A stretch of DNA of 64,000 nucleotides from Gigantopelta aegis. Taxonomy: Eukaryota; Mollusca; Gastropoda; Neomphalida; Peltospiridae. The DNA lies in assembly GCF_016097555.1 (NCBI RefSeq), contig NC_054704.1, forward strand, positions 75,042,118-75,106,117, written 5' to 3'. Shown piece after piece: positions 55,640-64,000 of this stretch (position 1 is its first letter; each line of letters starts with the position of its first letter). A program made the position numbers and the translations under genes. A model generated the notes under the pieces. The model did no database searches. It saw only the letters and a program-made list of their open reading frames with translations, and had not been told where the DNA came from.

Positions 55640-58600
55640 ATGGGGCTTCCTCTGTCTCGACCCAATGGCACTGGATCAGTGAAGTTCAGTGTTTATCCTT
55701 CGAAGTACCAGTCGCGGTTATTTCAGATGCGCTCACTGTTGCAAGGTCAGCGATATAATGAGAGGTGTTACCCCAGCATTCCTTACAAGCCTTACCCTGC
55801 ATCCTCGGCACACCAGATATCTGATGATGGACTGGTACTTAGGTTTAGGGCTATACCTGAAAAGTTAGGTATGTATTTATTTCACTCTGTTATTCATCAC
55901 ATCAAGTAATCTCATAATACCAGCCTGTGCTAATGTCGACCACACAATTACACGTCAGAATGATCATTGATTGTGTTCATGCATTGCTAAGTAAAGTTTT
56001 ATGCTGTAACCCATTTTGCATTCATAAATTAAATTTAGAACATTATTAAAGGTTATGCAAAAGAGAAATGGGTAGCCTGAATTTTGTTTTGTGTAACCCA
56101 TAAAAGGTTTACACAAATTTGTAATTTTCAGAGGCCTGCACTAATGTCAACATACCTTATACCAGGCAGTCCTTACCATAACACATCAAATCAGGGCTTG
56201 TAGATTATGGTAGCCCCACTCCCAAGGCTAGTGATATTCAACGTTGGGCTAGTAAATAACTACTATTGCCATGCCTGATGGCTAGTGAAATTTTTTTTTG
56301 TCAGATGTTGCAGTTAAGTCTATTTTGTAAATATGAATATCCTGCCTCCACTCCCACCCCCCCCCCCCCCCCCCCCCCAATGTTAGTGTTTTTAAGATCT
56401 GTATAATCTCCCTCTTTAGGTGACATATCTGATTATTACTATTATTTAGTAAAATTGTATTAACTTAAAGTAAAGTAGGGGTAGTCAATTTTTAATCGTG
56501 GCTAGTCAAGTTTTGAAACCACTGATCCCATGGCTAGTGTATTTTATAAAAATTATAGAAGCCCTGCTGAAATAATTTCAAAATACCAGACATTCCTTAA
56601 CATCACATCAATTAGTAATCTCAACATTAATCTGAGGGTGTTTGCCAACACAGCAAATAACCTCAACATGACAGGCTGTCCCTATTTGCCATCTTAGGCC
56701 TCTGAGAATTGAAAATCTGCATGACCCATTTATCGCTTACGCAGAAATAAATCTAGGTAACCCATTTTCTTTTTGCGTAACCTGTTATATCCAAATAAAT
56801 GGTGATCCAAATTCCCCCAAAAAAGAATTATGCAAAATTAGATTCGTGCGAGCAACATGTGAAAGAAAGAATCGTTCTCACAATTTTTGCAAGCCTGCAA
56901 TCACACAAAGTAATATTCAACAATTCAGACAGTCTTTACTATCACACCAAATAATTTAAACAAATCAGACAATCCTTATCTTCATACATGTAACCTTAAT
57001 AAATAGGTTATGCAAAATTAGATTCGCGCGAGCAACGTGAATGAAATGATTGTTCTCATAATTTTCGCAAGCCTGCAATCACACAGAGTAATATTCAACA
57101 ATTCAGACAGTCTTTACCATCACACCACCAAATAATTTAAACAAATCAGGCAGTTCTTATCATCATACATGTAACCGTAATAAATCAGGCAGTCCATACG
57201 ATTACACAAAGTACAGTAATATCAATAAATTAAACAGTCCTTGCCATCAGTCCAAATAATCTCTTGAAAGGTAGGCAGTTCTTACCATCAAACCAAGTAA
57301 TCTCAATTTCTGTGAAATGTTGTATTGATTTATCACAAGACCGGCCTCGGTGGCGTCGTGGCAGGCCATCGGTCTACAGGCTGGTAGATACTGGGTTCGG
57401 ATCCCAGTCGAGGCATGGGATTTTTAATCCAGATACCGACTCCAAACCCTGAGTGAGTGCTCCGCAAGGCTCAATGGGTAGGTGTAAACCACTTGCACTG
57501 ACCAGTGTTCCATAACTGGTTAAACAAAGGCCATGGTTTGTGCGATCCTGCCTGTGGGAAGCGCAAATAAAAGATCCCTTGCTGCTAAACTGAAGAGTAG
57601 CCCATGTAGTGGAGATTGCGGGTTTCCTCTCAAAATCTGTGTGGTCCTTAACCATATGTCTGACGCCATATAACCATAAATAAAATGTGTTGAGTGCGTC
57701 GTTAAATAAAACATTTCTTTCTTTCTTGATTTATCACAAAGGTCATATGGTAAAGGAGGTCTGGGTTTATGATTCACTCCAATTTAGAAAAGGATTTGTG
57801 TGGACATGCAGCAATACAAAATATTTCACACCAAAATAGCCTTATGTGTGAAACAGTAATGTCACAGGCTTCTATGAATTTGACCGACGCCATATAACCG
57901 TAAATAAAATGTGTTGAGTGCATCGTTAAATAAAGCATTTAAAACACCTTCCTTCTTTGAATTTGCAAAACTAGACTAGCATGATCAACACATGAACTTA
58001 AAGGATCTTTCAAGTCATAATTTTCAAAGGTCATGTGTGTTGAAATTGTTTTCATATTTAAAGGGACAGGCCCTAGTTTCAACTCGTGAAAATTAACACT
58101 AAGTTTAGTTAATCTACAAACCTGTAACACATCTGGATAAAGTTACAACTGAGTGAAACACGAGTCTGTGACTTTGAAATGATGAAATACCCTTTAAAAA
58201 TAGACTAAAACTCGACTTCATAACTGTTACTTCTCAGACGCGCGTGCTTTTTAAAAAATATGAGAAATATATTTTGTGACATTAAAAACACCAGGATGAC
58301 CAGAAACACTTCAAATGTACGGAAGGGGATAATCTAAGAAATAAAATCTAAGTAAAGTATGAGTTCAGTTATCCGAAACTGTTCTAATAGTCAAAAATAT
58401 GCCTCAGTGTTTAAAAACTAGGGATGTCCCTTTAAAAAAGAATACACAGTACTAATATTGATAGTTGTATGAAAACGGTTCTAAAATGGATATACATGTA
58501 TACCCATGACCCAAATCAATGTTTGACTATCTAGACACTTTCACATTTGTATTTGTAGTTTGTTTCATATTAATGTTTGTGTTATATTTTTTAGTTGGGT

Positions 58601-61029
58601 GTGACCTTCCTTCAGAAACCTACTGGTGGGTTGATGCCCAGTTCCTGCCATACAATGACAGTCAGATGATTGTCACGTCTACTGCATACATTCCACGGGC
58701 CAACTTTCCCTGGTTGCCTGTCAATGACATACCAGCAGGACGAATCCTGCTCTACACTATTACCTTGTCACCCATTGGTACGTTTTTATTGTCAGCAGCA
58801 TAAACTCATCTCTGATTGGTAGCATTGTGGTATCATCACCTTTAACTTATTGGTAGGTTTATATATTATCTGCATCTTAAACTAATTGGAAGATTTGCAT
58901 AACATTTTAGACTCCTCTCCGATTGGTAGGATTGTATCATTAGCATCTTAAACTCATCTCTGATTGGTAGGATTGTATTATTAGCATCTTAAACTCCTCT
59001 GATTGGTAGGATTGTATTATTAGCATCTTAAACTCATCTCTGATTGGTAGGATTGTATTATTAGCATCTTAAACTCATCTCTGATTGGTAGGATTGTATT
59101 TCCAGCATCTTAAAATGTTTTTATTCACAAATGGAGTACATGGTTTTTACATTTTGGTACACATTAATTCAGCTGTTAAAAAAGTATGTTTAATTAAAAT
59201 GATAACTTTATGTTTTACTGTACATGTTTTTGTACAAATGAGCATGATAACTGTATATAAACTGAGTTAAGACTCTGTCCACATTAAGTCTTTTAACTGT
59301 AAATGTATGTGTGTAAAGATCAGTTTGTATACAGAAGTTTGCCATTTAGGTCAATGTATATAGTTCTATACAAAATTTCAAGCCACATTGAGTTATTTCC
59401 CCTTAATTGCTTTTATCAAAATTACGTACTTGCTCAAAGAAATAATTTAATGGAGACCGTCCATAACCATAATCATGTTTCAGGATATGAATATTTTGTG
59501 CATACCATATTCATAATGAGGTCATAATATAGTCATACCCAAAGGTTCAGCCACAGTTATACAAAACCTCAGGCCACATTGAGTTATTTCCCTTTAATTG
59601 CATGATCAAAATAACATACATGTATTAGTCCTTCCTACCAACCTCCTTGCCTCCTGTGAGTATGGATTTAATCATACTTTAAAAAAAAATTGACTGTCAT
59701 TTCTAAAACTTTGTTTATTTTTTGTAAATATTCTGTGACCTTTTATTTTTGACAGTCCGAGCACTCAAATGTTTTTGTTTGGCCTTTAATTTTTTTTTCA
59801 GATTGGTTATTCTCAACTTTACTAAATTTTTCAAAATTCTGTCCACCTCAAACTCCACCTCCCCCTCCTGCCCTGGAATTGGTCACTGACAATGTCAGAG
59901 GTTAAGTCCGGGGTGGGCGTGCCTGAACCTTTGGGGTATGTTCACGTTAAAATAGTTCCCTTCCCTTTCATACTAGTACTTGCTCAGTGAAATGGAGACA
60001 AGTTTATAACAATAACCACATGTCTATTATATTGTCTATGTTTCAGGATGTGAAAATTTTGTGCGTACCACAACGCGGTCATACCCAAAGGTACAGCCTC
60101 ACCCTCGAGGAGATTTAGTAGGTTACATTCAAAGCGGAGACGCACATATTCTCAATCTGGACAATGAGACGGTTTACTCTCAACCGAAAGACCTGATGAC
60201 CGGACCATACCGCTTCATGGCCATTGCTCCGAATGGCATCCACCTGGCAATGATCTGCCGGGGTCAGGGCTTCTACTACCTAAAGGTCGCTCAGATGGAC
60301 GTGTTCTTCAGGAAGGTTCAGCAGGTAAGCTGTCACAAGCTGTGTCCTGGTTTCGTGGCGTGCCGGACGTTCACGGATCATGTGGAGTGTAGGTGGTCGC
60401 CGGACAGCCAGTATCTCGGTGTCAGCTCGTCACTCGGTCGCATGTTCGTTGTCAATGCTTCTTCATCGTTCTCTGATGTTACCGTTGTATGCCGAGATCT
60501 CATTGAAGATGAAATCAGCAATGCCGGATGTTTTGCCTTCGATCCGCGGTTTGATCACCAAGTTGTCGCTGTCGGAGGACGATGCTCGTATCAAGTTCAC
60601 ATTGTTGATGTAGAGACACAATCGGTGCTCTTCTGTATTCCGGGGGAGAGTGAGGAGGATCCGGTTGACTGCGTGGAGTACACCTCCTCTGGTTCTCTTC
60701 TGGCTGTAGCCTTCCATGACCTTGTGATTCGGATCTACAGTACAACTGACGGCTCTGAGATTCACACTGTTGACATGAAGGACTCGTGTCGCGACCTGGC
60801 AGCAAGACTTCCGTCCCTACAGTTCCCTGCCGTTCAGCGTCTCAGCTTCAGTCTGAGTGGAACTTTGCTGACGACTTCGATGTGCGACGGGTTTGTGTCC
60901 GTCTGGAACATTCCAACAAACTTCTCTCTGCGCTATTTCTGTAAACTCAAAATACTCACCATGCTTCCTGTACGGTGCATCAAGAAGCTCAACTTGCCAA
61001 CAACAGTGAAGAATTTTTTACTTTCATGA
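55640..61029 (+). CDS. WD40-type beta-propeller protein with C-terminal SOCS box, 464 aa, 3 coding exons
   Basis: Coding exons are 55640-55868, 58595-58777 and 60047-61029. Both introns are phase 1 with clean GT/AG ends, and the sum is 1,395 nt including TGA. The start ATG (MGLPLSRPNG) is the first in its frame after a stop at 55628. Exon 3 shows repeated beta-propeller blades of WD40 style, for example CRWSPDSQYLGVSS, FDPRFDHQVVAVGG, VEYTSSGSLLAVAFHD with VIRIYSTTDG, and FSLSGTLLTTSMCDGFVSVWNI. The last 34 residues fit a SOCS box: SLRYFCKLKIL matches the elongin-C-binding BC box and LNLP the Cullin-5 box. Known: such proteins (WSB1/WSB2 type) are substrate receptors of Cullin-5 ubiquitin ligases. 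The N-terminal 140 residues are unfamiliar, so a WSB orthology call is not justified. It lies divergently to gene A. Confidence 0.85.
56192..56566 (+). mobile_element. CAGGGCTTCTAGA-family MITE, copy 4
   Basis: CAGGGCTTGTAGATTATGG at the left, ATAGAAGCCCTG at the right, with an internal poly-C tract. No clear target duplication. Intron 1 of the SOCS-box gene. Confidence 0.85.
57339..57725 (+). mobile_element. Full-length family 1 SINE with 14-bp target duplication
   Basis: TTGATTTATCACAA flanks both ends (57325-57338, 57726-57739). Near-identical to the copy at 54310, so the family was recently active. Intron 1 of the SOCS-box gene. Confidence 0.93.
57871..57944 (+). mobile_element. SINE tail only, with target duplication
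   Basis: TGAATTTG flanks a segment holding GACCGACGCCATATAACCGT and GCATCGTTAAATAAAGC. Confidence 0.75.
58058..58435. mobile_element. TTAA-flanked MITE, related terminal repeat
   Basis: TTAAAGGGACAGGCCCTAGT at the left mirrors ACTAGGGATGTCCCTTTAA at the right. The ends resemble the 5.0 kb family but the interior differs. It lies in intron 1 of the SOCS-box gene. Confidence 0.75.
58905..59112. repeat. ~41-bp tandem repeat, 5 copies
   Basis: Unit CTCATCTCTGATTGGTAGGA, TTGTATTATTAGCATCTTAAA. Intron 2 of the SOCS-box gene. Confidence 0.92.
59690..59960 (+). mobile_element. 3' fragment related to the 25.5-26.6 kb retroposon
   Basis: The end GGGGTGGGCGTGCCTGAACC, then TTTGGGGTATGTTCACGTTA, corresponds to GATGGGCGTGTTCGAAACCC and GGGCACGTTA in the 26.5 kb copy, with similar T-rich sequence before it. 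Confidence 0.6.
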
Positions 61030-61261
61030 ACACGAGCGTTTTTTCTTTAAGAATTGAATGTGCAAATTTTTTATGTTCATGTACACTTTGTATGAATAGT
61101 GGAACGCAAAGCCATTCAGACATAAGTATGTAAAGCATGTAGTTCCATGAATGTTAAAAACTATCACTTTTAAAATTTATCATTTCTAGTGTAGAGTGTA
61201 ACTATTTTATGAATATAAACTACTACCAAATAATAATCAAATTCTTTCTTCAGGATATTAA

Positions 61262-61475
61262 TACACCGGACTGGGAAAATCCGGCTCCAATCCAGAGCGG
61301 GCTCAATGGGTAGGTGTAAGGCCACTACACTCTCTTTTCTCTCACTAACCACTAACCAACTAACAACTAACCCACTGTCCTGGACAGATAGCTGAGGTGT
61401 GTGTGCCCAAGACAGCCTGCTTGAATCATAATTGGACATAAGCACGAAAATAAGTTGAATGAATGAAATATTGGT
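61262..61475. mobile_element. Diverged dispersed repeat, probable SINE
   Basis: It shares GCTCAATGGGTAGGTGTAA with family 1 bodies, but its right half (GATAGCTGAGGTGTGTGTGC ... TTGAATGAATGAAA) is different. Downstream of the SOCS-box gene. Confidence 0.45.
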
Positions 61476-61744
61476 AATTTGACTGCACAGGTTACGATTC
61501 TCAAAATACAGTAAAATTGCTCATAGCTTGGTTAAATGCTGTTGAAGTTATTCAACACTTGGTTAACTTGTGGTTAAGATGTTCAACACCTGGTTCATTT
61601 TTCAACACTTTGTTAACTTGTTGTTAGATTCTGAACACTTGGTTATATATATTTAAATCTGTGTTAAAGTTTCCCAACACTTTGTTAGCTTGTAGATAAA
61701 TACAAAACATGTATTTTCAACCCTTGGTTCAGGTAACTGTGATC

Positions 61745-62068
61745 CAGTTAATTTATGCATGCATTTGCCTTAAACCGAGGGTGGGACGTTGATGCGCGGT
61801 CGGTTTGGCATCGATCCCTGTCTGTGGGCCCATTGGGCTATTTTTCATTCCAGCCAGTGCACCACGGCTGGTATATCAAAGGTCATGGTATGTTCTATCC
61901 TGTCTGTGGGATGGTGCATATAAAAGATCCTTTGCTACTAATGGAAAAATGTAGCGGGTTTCTTTTCTAAGACTATGTCAAAATAACCAAATGTTTAACA
62001 TCCAATAGCCGATGATTAGTAAATCAATGTGCTCTAGTGGTGTTGTTAAACAAAAATAAATTTGTTTT
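61745..62068 (+). mobile_element. SINE (family 2), diverged head
   Basis: GGTTTGGCATCGATCCC is the B-box remnant, followed by TGGGCCCATTGGGCTATTT, the ATAAAAGATCCTTTGCTACT core and a GGTGTTGTTAAACAAAAATA tail. Confidence 0.8.
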
Positions 62069-62319
62069 ACCTTAAACCTGCTTTCCATTGACAAAATGTC
62101 ATGCATGTTTCCCTGAACAAGTTTTCGATACAATGCAATAACATAGTGCCTTTTCCATCTATGCTATTCCACACGTTCAGCACACTGAAAAAATAAGTCA
62201 ATTGATGAGCAATTTTTCCCCACCAGAGTTTTTCAGCGCAGTGATGTTATAACATGAAGTATTTACTTTCAGCTTAAAAGTACACATTGATGTCAAATTT
62301 TGTATAGTAATCCGCTTGT

Positions 62320-62460
62320 GAAAATGCAGATATGGAGAAGCACATTTCCACATGTGGAATGGCTTGAATGCAGATATGGAGAAGCACATTTCCACATGTG
62401 GAATGGCTTGAATGCAGATATGGAGAAGCACATTTCCACATGTGGAATGGCTTGAATGGA
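62320..62460. repeat. 43-bp tandem repeat, 3 copies
   Basis: Unit GAATGCAGATATGGAGAAGC, ACATTTCCACATGTGGAATGGCTT. The ACATTTCCACATGTGGAAT core is nearly palindromic. Copies are identical by eye. Confidence 0.93.
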
Positions 62461-62639
62461 AGACAGGCCTTAGTTTGACACCCAATAGGAAATGTATTTT
62501 TTTTTGCTGGGATGTCGTTAAACATTTATTCATTCATTCTGTGTTCCAGTTTTGTATGAAATATGATAACAAAACTGGGTGGCTCTCAGTGGTTTATTTA
62601 CATGTATATATATTTCTTTATGTTATGTTAATAGTGATA

Positions 62640-63475
62640 TTGTGCTCAACATTTTTTTAAATGTTAGTTATGTTTTTCAAAATTCTTTTTACCACTATAT
62701 ATTTGTTATAATATAATTTGTTTTTATTTTTTATTATACCTTTTTCATCTGTGATAATAGATTTGACTGTGTGTAATCTGGATTTCTGTGTAAACTGAAA
62801 CATTGTACTCAACATTTTAAACAATGTCACAGTTATGGTTTTGATACTTATTTTTACCACTATATATTTATTATGAAACTTATAATAAAATTTGTTTTGT
62901 TTTTTATTATACAGGTGTCAAAATTTATAAGTGATAATACAGTGGACTTTCTGTGTAAACCGGCACATTGTGCTCAACATTAAAACAAACATCACAGTTA
63001 TGGTTTTCGAGATTATTTTTACCACTATATATATTTGTTATAATATAATTAGGTGTTTTTTTAATATACAGGTATTTATATGTGATAGTACAGTGGAATC
63101 TATGTAAGTGGAATTTCTGTGTAAACCAGCACACTGTGCCCAACATTTAAAAAAGGTTGTGGTTTCCAAAATTATTTTTACCACTATATATTTGTTGTAA
63201 TAGAATTTGTTTTTGTTTTTTATTATTAATTTTTTCATCTGTGATAATACAGTTAACTGTGTGTAATCTGGATTTCTGTGTAAACTGAAACATTGTACTC
63301 ATCATTTTAAACAATGTCACAGTTGTGGTTTTCATACTTATTTTTACCACTATATACATGTATTTGTTATAATAGAATTTGTTTTGTTTTTATTATACAG
63401 GTATTTATATATGTGATAATACAGTGGACTGTGTGTAAGCTGGATTTCTGTGAAAACCGGTACCATTGACAGAAG
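62640..63475. repeat. ~215-bp degenerate tandem array, about 4 copies, pogo-end related
   Basis: The unit contains ACAGTGGACTGTGTGTAAGC, TGGATTTCTGTGTAAACCGG, CACATTGTACTCAACATT and TTTTTACCACTATATATTTG. The first two motifs resemble the CAGTGGA..AAACCGG ends of pogo/Tigger elements. Confidence 0.8.
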
Positions 63476-64000
63476 TAATGGGTATATCCAAATGTTTTGT
63501 ATTGCGATTTATTACCCCAGTTGGCACTCATAACGGAGAAAATAAAAGTCAACATTGGTCTAACGAACAATACTATTCAATTTGATGCTTACAAACCAAT
63601 GACCTTGTCATTACTAAATATGATGTCATCACGATCTGGCAAACACACACAATGACGTCATGTAGTTTAAAGAGTTTGTGTTTACGGCTGTCTGTTTTTG
63701 GTGTTAAATTTATAACAAAATGTCATTTTAATGCAATTCATTATAGATTTTGTACCAGAATAAAGAGAACTTTTGTTTTTGAAAATTATCTATGAACGTG
63801 ATTAAATAACAAAGTTATAGCAATATTCAGAACAGTGCTTAAAGTGGTTTATATCATTTCTATACATGTACGTGCATGTGTGTGTCGAAAATAAAGGCTT
63901 TTAGAGAAAAAATAGCTCAGGTAATAAATAGAATAACAAACTCGACACCAGTTATTATCAAATTTATGTCCCTCGTGAAGTAATTTTCATTTGTCACTCG

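Noticed and set aside
60380..60805. ORFs in other frames and on the minus strand within the last SOCS-box exon
   Set aside because: Shadow frames of exon 3, whose own frame shows beta-propeller motifs and the SOCS box.

Overview
The window is metazoan nuclear DNA, most likely from a mollusc and probably a gastropod. The genes have many short exons with GT/AG introns, the base composition is AT-rich, and introns are full of minisatellites, tRNA-derived SINEs and small inverted-repeat DNA transposons. There are no bacterial operons, rRNA genes, stand-alone tRNA genes or CRISPR arrays. The species assignment is an inference from the repeat families.

Layout. (1) 1-15,065, minus strand: 'gene B', a 5'-partial copy of a class-V PLP aminotransferase / cysteine-desulfurase-like gene. 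Exons 1-11 and the first 20 nt of exon 12 are present and the gene runs off the left edge. (2) 15-22.6 kb: intergenic DNA with SINEs, a mariner remnant and a 54-bp minisatellite. (3) 23,382-49,816, minus strand: 'gene A', a complete 25-exon gene. The exons sum to 3,423 nt (1,140 aa) with consistent phases throughout. It encodes an N-terminal cysteine-desulfurase-like domain, a repetitive acidic/Cys-containing linker, and a C-terminal TtcA-type PP-loop tRNA-thiolation domain. (4) 49.9-55.2 kb: intergenic, with several inverted-repeat elements, a (CT)n tract and a pogo-like transposase remnant. (5) 55,640-61,029, plus strand: a 3-exon, 464-aa beta-propeller protein ending in a SOCS box, a probable Cullin-5 substrate receptor, transcribed divergently from gene A. 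(6) 61-64 kb: SINE fragments and a roughly 215-bp tandem array.

How it fits together. Gene A joins in one chain the two activities that in bacteria are separate partners: a PLP enzyme that could mobilise sulfur from cysteine, and an ATP pyrophosphatase that could insert sulfur into tRNA. Genes A and B are tandem paralogs with identical intron phases and nearly identical exon lengths, but very uneven divergence: about 95-97% nucleotide identity in exons 7 and 11 and about 70% in exon 6 by eye. A second striking theme is that at least six minisatellites in these two genes were built from exon-intron junctions and carry copied splice sites. One of them, a 48-bp (16-codon) array at exon 20, stays in frame and could insert multiples of 16 residues just after the ATP-binding loop.

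Limits: exon boundaries were read by hand from splice consensus, phase and family resemblance. No alignment or database search was run. Identities are eye counts.
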